In this document: positions 9,813 through 18,590 of the stretch, piece by piece
How positions within the stretch are numbered: position 1 is the first letter of the stretch
Layout: every line of letters begins with the position of its first letter
Assembly (NCBI RefSeq): GCF_017640745.1
Contig: NZ_JAEPQA010000022.1
Span: 1-64,000, forward strand
DNA length: 64,000 nucleotides
Reading direction: 5' to 3'
From: Nisaea sp.
Lineage (GTDB): Bacteria > Pseudomonadota > Alphaproteobacteria > Thalassobaculales > Thalassobaculaceae
Notes under the pieces: model-generated
The model's input: the letters and a program-made list of their open reading frames with translations, nothing else
Databases searched by the model: none
Told to the model about the DNA's origin: nothing
Made by a program: the position numbers and the translations under genes

Positions 9813-10268
9813 TTACCCGTCCTTGTCGGAAAGCGCGGCACGCAGGCGCATATTGGTCTGCTCCAGGCGCGCGGCCAGTTCGCGCATGATCTCGACCGCG
9901 ATCTGAGGGAAGTCGGTGACGAGGCGGAAGAAGGCCTCCTTGGCGATCTTCAGCGTCGTCAGCGATTGCTTTGCCTGGACCGTTGCGGTCCGGGGCACGT
10001 CGCAGAGAATGGCGATCTCGCCGACGATGTCGCCCTTGCTGAGCTGTGCCACTTCAATCTTGCCGTCGTCGGTATCGATCAGGACGGAGGCCGTACCGTC
10101 GATGATGATATAGGCGGCGTCGCCGGAATCGCCCTGATTGAACAGGACCTGACCGTCCGCGTAGTTCAGCCGCTCGGAGGTGAAGGCAAGCAGCTTCAGC
10201 TTCGACGGCTCGATCTTGGCGAAGATCGGAATGTTTTTCAGCAGCTCGACTTCTTCGTTCAGGCTCAT
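9813..10268 (-). CDS. Stand-alone cyclic-nucleotide-binding domain protein
   Basis: A 151-residue single-domain protein of the Crp/Fnr cNMP-binding fold. The beta roll spans about residues 10-115, and the phosphate-binding cassette is intact: GDIVGEIAIL followed by PRTATVQ, with the Glu and Arg that bind the cyclic nucleotide. There is no DNA-binding helix-turn-helix; the C-terminus is a long amphipathic helix (about 118-145). It therefore looks like a cyclic nucleotide sensor that works by protein contact. It lies 30 nt downstream of the degenerate ABC exporter gene and 9 nt upstream of the methyltransferase, so the ABC protein is a plausible partner. Confidence 0.85.
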   Translation of the reverse strand: MSLNEEVELLKNIPIFAKIEPSKLKLLAFTSERLNYADGQVLFNQGDSGDAAYIIIDGTASVLIDTDDGKIEVAQLSKGDIVGEIAILCDVPRTATVQAKQSLTTLKIAKEAFFRLVTDFPQIAVEIMRELAARLEQTNMRLRAALSDKDG

Positions 10269-10298
10269 GGGTGCAATCCTCGGGTTTCGGGCGCTGTC

Positions 10299-12935
10299 CT
10301 ATTCCTCATTCAGCAGTCCCCGGAACATCGTGCCTTCCTGGTTCAGACTATCAAACGTGCCGTCTTCGATCACGCGTCCGCCGGACATAACAAGAATCCT
10401 GTTGAACGGCTGGGCGAGACGCGCGCGGTGGGCGATGAATATGACTGTTCGGCCTTCCGCTTCGGCGCAGATCCTGGACAGGATCGGGGCCTGCAGGCCG
10501 GAATCGAGCACGGCAATTGCTTCGTTCAGGACGATCACATCCGGGCGCCGCAGCAGGATACGCGCGATCGCGACCTTCTGACGCTGCGCCGCCGTCAGCC
10601 GGGATCCAGCGATGCCGGCTTCCGCATCGAGGCCGACCTCGATCACGATGGCCCTGAGGCCTTCGGATTCGACGACCTCGGCAACCACCTTGCCGACCTG
10701 ATTACCGGCATCCGCCTGACCGTAGGCGATCTTGCCGAAAAGAATATTGTCCTGCACCGAGGCGGCAAGGTTGAAGCGGTCGACCGAGAAGAACTCGAGC
10801 GCCGCCTGCCTCTCGGCGGGCAGCTCCTCCCGGAACACCTTCCGGGCTTCGAGGATACGGGCCTGCAGCTCCTCCGAGATCATTCCGAGGCGGTGGCGTG
10901 CCGGGATCAGCTTGAACGGCAATTCGAGGAAACGGGTCTTGTCCTCGGCTTCCATCCCGTCGAGGCCGACCCGGTCCGCGCGCTGCAGCAGGGTCTGGAA
11001 CTCCGGCAGGTCGTCGGCGGAGATGAAGGAATACTGCGCGAAGAACTCGTGATCCGGCGGCAGGTCCTTGAACAGCTCGACCATCGTCGCCGCGACGTCG
11101 CGGCCGATATGCACGAAATCCCCGGTGAGACCGACCTTGTCGAGCACGGAGCGGACATAGGGGTCGGAGGCGAGGTGGTCGAGTGCGAAATCGTCGCCGA
11201 CGGGGGTTCCGAACAGGAGGTTTTCCGCCACGCTGGCATTGGTGTTGAATTTTTCGGCGTCGAAAGGCTCGACCAGGCCGGCGAGGCCGAGTTCCTCCAG
11301 CCGCGCGCGCAGACGGACCCGCGCGCCGAGAATCCGGTTGGCGATCTCCGCTTCGCTTTCGGCCCGGAGCGAGCCGCGCAATCCGATGGCGTAAACCTCG
11401 TCCTCCAGCCCGACCACTTTCAGCAGTTCGGCGATCCGGTCCTTCAGGCCGTTCTCGTCTGCGCCGATGGACTGGTAGTCGATCCAGTTGGCGGAAATCG
11501 GATCCAGGGAATTGCCGGAGGCCTCCGCGTCGGCGCGCTGCTCCGGGGAATCCGGAAAGACGCTCGGGTCCGGTTCACCGAAGGGGAGGTGACGCGCTCC
11601 CATCAGAATATTGTCGCGGATCGTGCTGGAGAACACGAAAGCGCCGGGCCCGACATATCCGATGCGCCTTCCGGTGACGGATTCCGGCAACGGGGCGATA
11701 TCCACGCCGTTGATTGTCACGCTGCCCGAGGTCGGCAGCACAAGCCGGGCGATGACTGTCGCCAGCAGATCCTTGCCGCCGCCGCCGGGGCCGGCGATCG
11801 CGACATGCTCGCCTTGCGCGATCTCGAAGGAAACGCCCTCGAGCAGGACCTCGCCTTCATCGTCGGTCAGGCCGACATTTCTGAGCGCCACGGGTCCGTT
11901 GAAAGAAACCGGCGTTTCCGGCTCGTCCAGCTGCTGTGCCTCGGTCAGGCTTCCGGCGGGATCGAACTGTTCGACCACCTGATCGTACTTGATCCGGGAA
12001 TCTTCCTTGCGCTGGTAGTAGGTCAGCAGCTCCTTCCAGGGTGCCGAGAGATCCTTGTAGGCCGCGAGGATGGCGACCAGTGCACCGAAGGTGAGGTCGC
12101 CCTTGATCACCAGGACGCCGCCGATCGAATAGAAGAAGAACGGTGTCAGCTGGGCGATGAAATTGTTGAGGAACTTGATGAAGAACTTGCGGCGGTAGAT
12201 CTCGAACCGGATCGTGTAGATCTCGCCCAGCATGGTGGTGAAATTCGCCAGCGCGAAGCGGGAGGAATCGTTCGCGTGGATTTCCTGGACGCCGGAAATG
12301 CTCTCCCCGATCCGGTCCGAAAGCTTGCGGACGGTCCTGACCCGTTCCTTGCCGAGCTCGTTCACCCGCTTCTGCAGCCTTGGAATGAGATAGGCCTGCA
12401 CCGGATAGAGGGCGATCGCGGCGGTTCCGAGGATCGGATCCTGCACGAACATGAAGATGAGGATGGTCAGCAGGGTCCCGCCCTGGAACGCGGGCAGCGA
12501 GAACGCATCTCCGATGAAACCGCCGAGCGGCTCCACCTCCGAGGTGATCATCGGGATCACCTCGCCCTGGCTGACACGGCGGAAATGCGGCAGCGGGAAG
12601 CGCAGCACACGGGCATAGAGATCGTAGCGCAGCCGCCGCAGCATCCGTTCGCCGAGCTGGCCGCGATAAACGTTGATGTAGTATTTGAACCCGCCATTGA
12701 TGCAGACGAGCGCGAGGAAAATGCCGCTCAGCAGCATCAGATAGGGGATCTGGTCGATCTGATAGCCGAAGATGTCCTGCGGAAGGTTCTTGCCGGCGAT
12801 TGCCTGGTTGATGATGGTTTTCGGCAGGTCGAGCGAATAGTAAAGGAACGGAAAGGACAGGCCGGTCAGCACGAGGAGAAAGATCTGTTCTTTCTTGCTG
12901 TGCCGGAAAATGAACCGGAAAATCGTGGGTTCCAT
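10299..12935 (-). CDS. ABC exporter-like protein with degenerate, insert-containing ATPase domain
   Basis: An 878-residue fusion of an exporter-type membrane domain (about residues 10-300, five to six helices) and an ATPase domain (345-875) about 300 residues longer than normal. Key motifs are altered: Walker A reads GPGGGGKD (382-389), with Asp in place of Ser/Thr; the Q-loop region reads YVGPGAFVF, without Gln; the signature is LTAAQ (780-784); Walker B ends LNE (803-805), with Asn for Asp. H836 of the switch is kept. The extra sequence lies between the Q-loop and signature and repeats the after-Q-loop motif: STIRDNILMG (437-446), ASVAENLLFG (567-576), ASVQDNILFG (725-734). The start at 12935 (MEPTIFRF) is chosen over upstream codons, which encode an atypical leader. 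It heads an operon with the cNMP-binding protein and methyltransferase and is divergent from the glycosyltransferase operon. Confidence 0.85.
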   Translation of the reverse strand: MEPTIFRFIFRHSKKEQIFLLVLTGLSFPFLYYSLDLPKTIINQAIAGKNLPQDIFGYQIDQIPYLMLLSGIFLALVCINGGFKYYINVYRGQLGERMLRRLRYDLYARVLRFPLPHFRRVSQGEVIPMITSEVEPLGGFIGDAFSLPAFQGGTLLTILIFMFVQDPILGTAAIALYPVQAYLIPRLQKRVNELGKERVRTVRKLSDRIGESISGVQEIHANDSSRFALANFTTMLGEIYTIRFEIYRRKFFIKFLNNFIAQLTPFFFYSIGGVLVIKGDLTFGALVAILAAYKDLSAPWKELLTYYQRKEDSRIKYDQVVEQFDPAGSLTEAQQLDEPETPVSFNGPVALRNVGLTDDEGEVLLEGVSFEIAQGEHVAIAGPGGGGKDLLATVIARLVLPTSGSVTINGVDIAPLPESVTGRRIGYVGPGAFVFSSTIRDNILMGARHLPFGEPDPSVFPDSPEQRADAEASGNSLDPISANWIDYQSIGADENGLKDRIAELLKVVGLEDEVYAIGLRGSLRAESEAEIANRILGARVRLRARLEELGLAGLVEPFDAEKFNTNASVAENLLFGTPVGDDFALDHLASDPYVRSVLDKVGLTGDFVHIGRDVAATMVELFKDLPPDHEFFAQYSFISADDLPEFQTLLQRADRVGLDGMEAEDKTRFLELPFKLIPARHRLGMISEELQARILEARKVFREELPAERQAALEFFSVDRFNLAASVQDNILFGKIAYGQADAGNQVGKVVAEVVESEGLRAIVIEVGLDAEAGIAGSRLTAAQRQKVAIARILLRRPDVIVLNEAIAVLDSGLQAPILSRICAEAEGRTVIFIAHRARLAQPFNRILVMSGGRVIEDGTFDSLNQEGTMFRGLLNEE

Positions 12936-13160
12936 GCGGAGGGTCAGCCCGTACCGAGTGGCGAGGTTGGCAAAAACCGTTTTCTGACAGAACAGTAACC
13001 GAAGGATACCGCAAGGTAAATGTGCCGCGGGCCAAACTGGTTTTGCCGCACCGTGCGCTGTGGCATAGTGCACTCCTAAGGGGATATGGTGGGGGTCGAA
13101 CCTGCGGGTTCAGCAGGGCTTTCCATTCAATTCAAGGCCGATAACAACGTGGACGGGCGT

Positions 13161-14390
13161 ATGACGTACGCTAGCAACAAGCGCGGCCAGAAGCGTGTCC
13201 TGATGTACAGTCACGACACGATGGGGCTCGGCCACTTGCGCCGTTGCCGGGCGATCGCGCATTCGCTCGTCGAGCAGCAGTCGGATCTGACGGTCCTGAT
13301 CCTGTCCGGCTCGCCGATCATCGGAAGCTTCGATTTCCGCACGCGGGTGGATTTCGTTCGGATCCCTGGCGTGATCAAGCTGCGTAACGGCGACTACACC
13401 TCGCTCAACCTGCATCTCGACATCGAGGAGACGCTCAACCTCCGCTCCTCGATCATCAAGCACACGGCGGATGCCTTCGACCCTGACCTGTTCATCGTCG
13501 ACAAGGAGCCCTGGGGCCTGCGCGGCGAGGTGCGTCCGACGCTGGAGATGCTGAAGGACCGCGGCACGCCGCTCGTGCTCGGCCTGCGCGACGTCATGGA
13601 CGAGCCGGAAAAGCTGTTGCCCGAATGGGAGCGCAAGAACGCGGTCGAGGCCCTTCGCGACGTCTATGACGAGATCTGGGTCTACGGCCTGCAGTCGGTC
13701 TGCGATCCCTATTCCGGCATGCCGATGCCGCAGTCGGTCCATGCCAAGACGCACTATACGGGGTACCTGAAGCGCAAGGTCCCAAGCCACACCCACCCGA
13801 TCTCGACGACCGATCTCGAGGATCCGTTCATTCTGGTAACGGCCGGTGGCGGCGGCGACGGCGACGGGCTCATGGACTGGGTCCTGAAGGCCTACGAGTC
13901 CGACAATCATCTGCCTTACAGGGCCCTGCTGGTGCTCGGCCCGTTCATGCCGGCGGAGCTGCAGAACGATTTCATGGAGCGCGCTGCCGAACTCGACCGC
14001 GTCGAGGCGATCACCTTCGACGCGCGGATCGAGAGCATGATGGCCCGCGCCGCCGGGATCGTGGCGATGGGCGGCTACAATACCTTCTGCGAGATCCTTT
14101 CCTTCGACAAACGCGGCCTTATCGTGCCCCGGACCGAGCCGAGGCTGGAGCAGTTTATCCGTGCGTCGCGGGCCGAGGAACTGGGCATGACGGCGATGCT
14201 GGTCGACGACGGCAGCCGCGAGCCCGAGGTCATGGCGGATGCGCTCCGCCGTCTGCCGAGCCAGCCGCGTCCCTCGGAAATCATGGCGGCGTCCCTGCTG
14301 GACGGCCTTGACGAAGTAAACCGTCTCACCCATCGATGGCTCTACGAGCGTCCCGGGTCCAACATCTCGGTGCTCCGCCGCGAGGCGTGA
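13161..14390 (+). CDS. MurG-like glycosyltransferase, first gene of glycoconjugate operon
   Basis: A protein of about 409 residues with GT-B architecture. The N-terminal domain starts with a strand and the glycine-rich turn HDTMGLGHLRRCRA (GxGHxxR), as in MurG-type enzymes. The C-terminal domain carries VTAGGGGDGDG and the donor-binding segment GYNTFCEILSFDKRGLIVPR, comparable to the GGxTxxE region of family 28. Such enzymes transfer a sugar from a nucleotide-sugar to a lipid or glycan acceptor at the inner membrane face. The start is uncertain: ATG 13161 precedes the conserved strand, and an in-frame ATG lies at 13086 with AAGGGG just two bases before it. It is divergent from the ABC exporter gene and 36 nt ahead of the next glycosyltransferase. 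Confidence 0.82.
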   Translation: MTYASNKRGQKRVLMYSHDTMGLGHLRRCRAIAHSLVEQQSDLTVLILSGSPIIGSFDFRTRVDFVRIPGVIKLRNGDYTSLNLHLDIEETLNLRSSIIKHTADAFDPDLFIVDKEPWGLRGEVRPTLEMLKDRGTPLVLGLRDVMDEPEKLLPEWERKNAVEALRDVYDEIWVYGLQSVCDPYSGMPMPQSVHAKTHYTGYLKRKVPSHTHPISTTDLEDPFILVTAGGGGDGDGLMDWVLKAYESDNHLPYRALLVLGPFMPAELQNDFMERAAELDRVEAITFDARIESMMARAAGIVAMGGYNTFCEILSFDKRGLIVPRTEPRLEQFIRASRAEELGMTAMLVDDGSREPEVMADALRRLPSQPRPSEIMAASLLDGLDEVNRLTHRWLYERPGSNISVLRREA

Positions 14391-14426
14391 GCACGGCGGT
14401 CCCGCCGCGGCGTCCGGACCGAGAGC

Positions 14427-15704
14427 ATGCGAGACGGTATGACAGAGCCAGCTTCCAGCGTTCCGACGGCAATCGTGCTGAAAGGCTATCCGCGTCTGTC
14501 GGAAACCTTCATCGCACAGGAAATCCTCGAACTTCAGCGGCGCGGGCTGGATTACACGATCGTTTCCCTGCGCCACCCGACCGACAAGGCCACGCATCCC
14601 GTGCACGGGCAGATCGCCTCCGCGGTCAACTACCTGCCGGAATATCTTTACCAGGCGCCGCTCCGGGTTCTCAAAGCCTGGTGGAAGGTCCGGCGGATGC
14701 CCGGTTACAAGGCGGTCTTCCGCCTCTGGCTGAAGGATCTCCGGCGCGATCCCACACCCAACCGGGGGCGCCGTTTCGGTCAGGCAATGGTCTTGGCGGC
14801 AGAGCTCGATCCGCACTACCGGCACATCTACGCGCATTTCCTCCACACGCCTTCCTCGGTCGCGCGCTACGCCGCGCTGATGACCGGGCGCAGCTGGTCG
14901 GCCTCCGCGCACGCTAAGGACATCTGGCTCAGCCCGGAATGGGAGAAACGGGAGAAGCTTCAGGATGCCGCCTGGGCGGTGACCTGCACGCGCTACGGCC
15001 ACCAGCATCTCGACGCCCTCGTGCCGGGCCGGACCCGGCTGGTCTATCACGGTCTCGATCTTTCGAGTTTTGCGCCGGTCGGCCCGAAGCCGCCCGGCGG
15101 AGACGGATCGGCGGCGCCGGTGCAACTGCTCTCCGTTGGCCGCGCGGTGCCGAAAAAGGGCTTCGACCGGCTGCTGGACGCGCTCGCGCGCCTGCCGGAG
15201 GGACTGTCCTGGCACTGGACCCATATCGGCGGCGGCAAGGAGCTGAAGGCGCTGAGGGACCAGGCCGCGCGTCTCGGGATCGCCGGACGTGTCACCTGGC
15301 GCGGTGCGGCGGCGCAGAGCGCGGTGATCGAGGCCTATCGCGCATCCGATCTCTTCATCCTGCCGAGCCGGGTGGCCGAGGACGGCGACCGGGACGGCCT
15401 GCCGAATGTACTCATGGAAGCGCAGAGCCAGCGCCTCTGCTGTCTCGCGACCGCCGTTGCGGCCATTCCCGAACTGATCGAGAGCGGTGTGACCGGCGAG
15501 CTTGTTCCGCCGGACGATTGCGCGGCACTGACGGCGGCGCTTGAGGGGCTGATCGGGGACCCCGAACGGAGGGCACGGCTCGCGGCTGCCGGGGAAGAGC
15601 GTGTGCGGAGCCGGTTCGACCATCATTCCGCAATCTCCGTTCTCGCCGGGCTGCTCGGCCTCGATGCGGCAAAATCCGAACCCGGGACGGACGCTGCAGC
15701 GTGA
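14427..15704 (+). CDS. Family 4-type glycosyltransferase
   Basis: A 425-residue GT-B retaining glycosyltransferase. The N-terminus has LKGYPRLSETFI, typical of GT4 enzymes of exopolysaccharide loci (the SETF motif), followed by an acceptor domain. The C-terminal nucleotide-sugar domain shows LLSVGRAVPKKGFDRLLDALARL, the strand HIGGGKELKAL, ASDLFILPS and the donor-binding Glu in GLPNVLMEAQ. A second possible start is ATG 14439. Its stop codon overlaps the GTG start of the next gene by four bases, so the two are translationally coupled. Sugar and linkage cannot be told from sequence. Confidence 0.88.
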   Translation: MRDGMTEPASSVPTAIVLKGYPRLSETFIAQEILELQRRGLDYTIVSLRHPTDKATHPVHGQIASAVNYLPEYLYQAPLRVLKAWWKVRRMPGYKAVFRLWLKDLRRDPTPNRGRRFGQAMVLAAELDPHYRHIYAHFLHTPSSVARYAALMTGRSWSASAHAKDIWLSPEWEKREKLQDAAWAVTCTRYGHQHLDALVPGRTRLVYHGLDLSSFAPVGPKPPGGDGSAAPVQLLSVGRAVPKKGFDRLLDALARLPEGLSWHWTHIGGGKELKALRDQAARLGIAGRVTWRGAAAQSAVIEAYRASDLFILPSRVAEDGDRDGLPNVLMEAQSQRLCCLATAVAAIPELIESGVTGELVPPDDCAALTAALEGLIGDPERRARLAAAGEERVRSRFDHHSAISVLAGLLGLDAAKSEPGTDAAA

Positions 15705-16843
15705 GAATTGCTTTCTACGCCCCCTTGAAGGCCCCTGACGCGCCGACTCCTTCCGGCGACCGGCGCATGGCGCGCCTGCTGATGGCCGCGCTCCGGGCGG
15801 GCGGGCACGAGGTGTTCCTCGCCTCGCGCCTGCGCAGCCGCGACGGCGAGGGCGATCCCGCCCGTCAGGGACGCATCGCATCTTGTGGAGCGCGTTACGC
15901 CGAACGCTTCGTCGCTTGTTGTGAAAGCGGAAGGATCGCGGCGCCGGATCTCTGGTTCACCTATCACCTCTATTACAAGGCGCCGGACCATATCGGTCCC
16001 CGCGTGGCGGAACGGCTCGGCATTCCCTATGTCGCCGCCGAGGCCTCGAACGCGCCGAAACGGGCCGAGGGCCCCTGGGCGGCGTCCCACCGGCGGGTGG
16101 TCGACGCGCTTGGCCGCGCGGATCTCGTCGTCGGATTCAACAGCCGGGACAAGGCCTGTCTCCTGCCGGTCCTGAAGCCCGGGAGCACTTATCTCGACCT
16201 GAAGCCCTTCGTCGACGGGCTGCCCTATCCGGAGCGGCGGGCCGCGTCCGTGCTTCGCTCCGAACTCGGGGTCGGGAACGGGATCCCCGTGCTTCTGGCG
16301 GTGGGCATGATGCGTCCCGGGGTGAAAATCGCCTCCTACAGGCTCCTTGCCGAGGCTTTGTCCGCGCTTCCCCCGGCGCGTCGCTGGACACTCGCGATCG
16401 CGGGAGACGGTCCGGCTCGAGCCGAGGTCGAGCAGGCATTCAAAGCGCATGGCGACCGCGTGCGGTTCCTTGGCGCGGTCGGGCCCGAGCGGCTGATGGA
16501 GCTCTATCTCGGCGCAGACATTCTGGCATGGCCGGCGATCAACGAAGCCTACGGAATGGCCCTGCTGGAGGCGCAGGCAGCTGGGCTGCCTGTGGTTGCG
16601 GGCGATACCGGCGGCGTTCCGGACATCGTGGCGGACGGTGAGACGGGCCTGCTTTCCCCCGAAGGCGACGTGGCAGGGTTCGCCGCCAATCTCGACCGCC
16701 TGCTTGAAGACCCGGGGCTGGTCCGATGCATGGGAGAGGCGGCCCGAACCAAGGCAAACCGGCTCCATAGTCTCGAAGCCGCCGCGGTCCGCCTGGATGC
16801 GGCGCTCGGCGACCTTCTGCGGCCCGAAAGGATGCGGCCGTGA
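15701..16843 (+). CDS. Family 4-type glycosyltransferase
   Basis: A 380-residue GT-B enzyme starting with GTG at 15701, inside the upstream stop codon (GTGA overlap). The N-terminus, RIAFYAPLKAPDAPTPSGD, is the usual first strand and loop of GT4 proteins. The donor domain has PVLLAVGMMRPGVK, AIAGDGPARAEVE, ADILAWPAINEAYGMALLEAQAAG (the ExxGxxxxE-like donor loop) and GGVPDIVADGETGLL. It is cytoplasmic or peripheral to the membrane. It is followed by another 4-nt overlap with the phosphatase gene. Family assignment is firm; substrate unknown. Confidence 0.9.
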   Translation: MRIAFYAPLKAPDAPTPSGDRRMARLLMAALRAGGHEVFLASRLRSRDGEGDPARQGRIASCGARYAERFVACCESGRIAAPDLWFTYHLYYKAPDHIGPRVAERLGIPYVAAEASNAPKRAEGPWAASHRRVVDALGRADLVVGFNSRDKACLLPVLKPGSTYLDLKPFVDGLPYPERRAASVLRSELGVGNGIPVLLAVGMMRPGVKIASYRLLAEALSALPPARRWTLAIAGDGPARAEVEQAFKAHGDRVRFLGAVGPERLMELYLGADILAWPAINEAYGMALLEAQAAGLPVVAGDTGGVPDIVADGETGLLSPEGDVAGFAANLDRLLEDPGLVRCMGEAARTKANRLHSLEAAAVRLDAALGDLLRPERMRP

Positions 16844-17433
16844 GGATCGGGTTCCTGCGCCATGGCCCGACGGCATGGAACGCGGAAAAGCGTCTCCAGG
16901 GCCATACCGACATCCCGCTCTCCGAAGCAGGTCGAGTGATGGCCGCGGGATATAGCCTTCCGGAAGCGTTTCGCGGTGTTCCCGCCTTCGTCTCGCCGCT
17001 CGAGAGGGCGCGCGAAACGGCTGAACTCGCGGGGATTGAGAACGCGACCGTGGATCCTCTGCTCATAGAGATGAACTGGGGGGACTGGGAAGGTGAACGG
17101 CTTCCCGACCTGCGCAAACGTTACGGAAAAGAAATGGAAACGAACGAGGCACGTGGCCTCGACTTCCGCCCCGCCGGTGGAGAGAGCCCGCGCGAGGTTC
17201 AGGCCCGGCTGCAAACCGTCTTCGCACGGCTGAACGACCTGAGGCCACGGCCGGAGCGTTGCCTTCTGGTGACCCATAAGGGGGTGATCCGAGCGGCGCT
17301 CGCACTGGCTTTCTGCTGGGACATGACCGGAAAACCGCCGGTCCGGCTTGACTGGTCGGCGCTCCATGTGGTCCGTCTCGACGCCGATGGGACGCTTGAG
17401 CCCGATGCCATGAATGTGAGCCTGCTTCCATGA
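16840..17433 (+). CDS. Histidine phosphatase family protein (phosphoglycerate-mutase-like)
   Basis: A 197-residue branch-1 histidine phosphatase. The catalytic phospho-histidine lies in the RHG motif of GFLRHGPTAWN at the N-terminus; the second histidine is in LLVTHKGVIRA; the conserved Arg and Glu are in SPLERARETAE and EMNWGDWEG. Members remove phosphate from small phosphorylated metabolites. It starts with GTG at 16840, overlapping the upstream stop by four bases, and ends overlapping the next ATG by four bases. Being locked inside a glycosyltransferase operon, it may dephosphorylate a sugar- or polyol-phosphate precursor; this is inferred. Confidence 0.9.
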   Translation: MRIGFLRHGPTAWNAEKRLQGHTDIPLSEAGRVMAAGYSLPEAFRGVPAFVSPLERARETAELAGIENATVDPLLIEMNWGDWEGERLPDLRKRYGKEMETNEARGLDFRPAGGESPREVQARLQTVFARLNDLRPRPERCLLVTHKGVIRAALALAFCWDMTGKPPVRLDWSALHVVRLDADGTLEPDAMNVSLLP

Positions 17434-18590
17434 CGGATCCCCGGTCGAATTCGCTCTTCCTCTATGTCCAGAACCTGCTCGGGATCGGGCATCTGCGCCG
17501 CGCGGCGGCGGTCGCCCAGGCTGCCGCGGCGGCGGGTTTCGAAGTGCATTTCGTCTCCGGCGGCATGCCGGTGCCGCATCTCGATATCGGCGCGGCGAAG
17601 CTGCATCAGCTGCCGCCGGTCAGGGCGGCGGACACGCTCTTCAAGGTGCTCGAGGACGAGAACGGGCGGCAGATCGACGACGCCTGGAAGGCGGAGCGCC
17701 GCGACCGGCTGCTCGCACTGTTCGAGGAGATCCGCCCGTCGATCCTCTTCACCGAGCTGTTTCCCTTCGGCCGCCGGCAGATGCGCTTCGAATTGCTGCC
17801 GCTTCTGGACCTTGCGAAGGAGGCGTCCTGGAAACCGAAGATCGTCTCCTCGATGCGGGACATCCTGGTCACCAAGCCCCGGCCCGACAGGAACCGGGAA
17901 ATCGTCGAGACCGTCGACCGGTACTACGATCTGGTTCTCGTGCATGGCGACGAGGGCGTCATCAGCCTGGCCGACACCTTTCCGATGTATGACGAGCTGA
18001 CGCCGCCTGTGCGCTATACCGGCTATGTGCTGAACCCGATCGATACCGGCAACGGGAAGGGCGACGGCGAGGGCGAGATCGTGGTTTCCGCTGGCGGCGG
18101 TGCCGTCGGCGGCAGCTTTATGGCCGAACTGGCGCGCCTCCGCCCGGACCTGCCGTTCGCCGACCGCACCTGGCGCTTCGTCACCGGCCCGCACATGCCG
18201 GAGGAGGCCGCGCGGGAGATCGAAAGCCATGCCGGCCCGGGCGTCATCGTGGAACGGAGCCGCCCGGATCTCGCCGCGCTCATTGCGCGTGCGTATCTTT
18301 CGATTTCCCAGGCCGGCTACAACACGCTCGCCGAGATCCTGACCGCCGGGACCGCCTCCGTCGTGATTCCGTTCGAGGGCGGTGTCGAGACCGAGCAGCG
18401 TGTCCGTGCCGATCTCCTCGCCCGGCGCGGCCGCCTTGCGGTCGTTCCGGAGGAGGCGTTGTCCCTCGACACGCTATGCACCGCCATGCATACGGCCGTA
18501 GCGGCTCGGGACAACAGCATTGCGGGCGTCGACCTCGACGGCGCGGCCGGAACCGCCCGGATGCTGACCGAACTGCTGGAGCAGGCATGA
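17430..18590 (+). CDS. MurG-like glycosyltransferase (second in the operon)
   Basis: A 386-residue GT-B protein related in layout to the first gene of this operon. The N-terminal turn is NLLGIGHLRRAAAVAQ (GxGHxxR); the middle contains VSSMRDILVTKP and a central VSAGGGAVGG strand; the donor side has SQAGYNTLAEILTAGTASVVIPF and the nearby ETEQRVRADLL. These match the family 28 C-terminal domain, which binds a UDP-sugar. It probably adds a sugar to a membrane-linked acceptor. The ATG overlaps the upstream stop (ATGA) and the gene ends in a further ATGA overlap with the deacetylase-like gene. Confidence 0.84.
   Translation: MTDPRSNSLFLYVQNLLGIGHLRRAAAVAQAAAAAGFEVHFVSGGMPVPHLDIGAAKLHQLPPVRAADTLFKVLEDENGRQIDDAWKAERRDRLLALFEEIRPSILFTELFPFGRRQMRFELLPLLDLAKEASWKPKIVSSMRDILVTKPRPDRNREIVETVDRYYDLVLVHGDEGVISLADTFPMYDELTPPVRYTGYVLNPIDTGNGKGDGEGEIVVSAGGGAVGGSFMAELARLRPDLPFADRTWRFVTGPHMPEEAAREIESHAGPGVIVERSRPDLAALIARAYLSISQAGYNTLAEILTAGTASVVIPFEGGVETEQRVRADLLARRGRLAVVPEEALSLDTLCTAMHTAVAARDNSIAGVDLDGAAGTARMLTELLEQA

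Noticed and set aside
13086-13160. Extended N-terminus of the first glycosyltransferase
   Set aside because: The extra 25 residues are not typical of the family and the AAGGGG site is only two bases from the ATG; the later ATG at 13161 fits better, though this is not settled.
12936-13160. Promoter TTGCCG-17-TAGTGC for the glycosyltransferase operon
   Set aside because: The -10 box matches the consensus poorly, so I do not list it as a feature.
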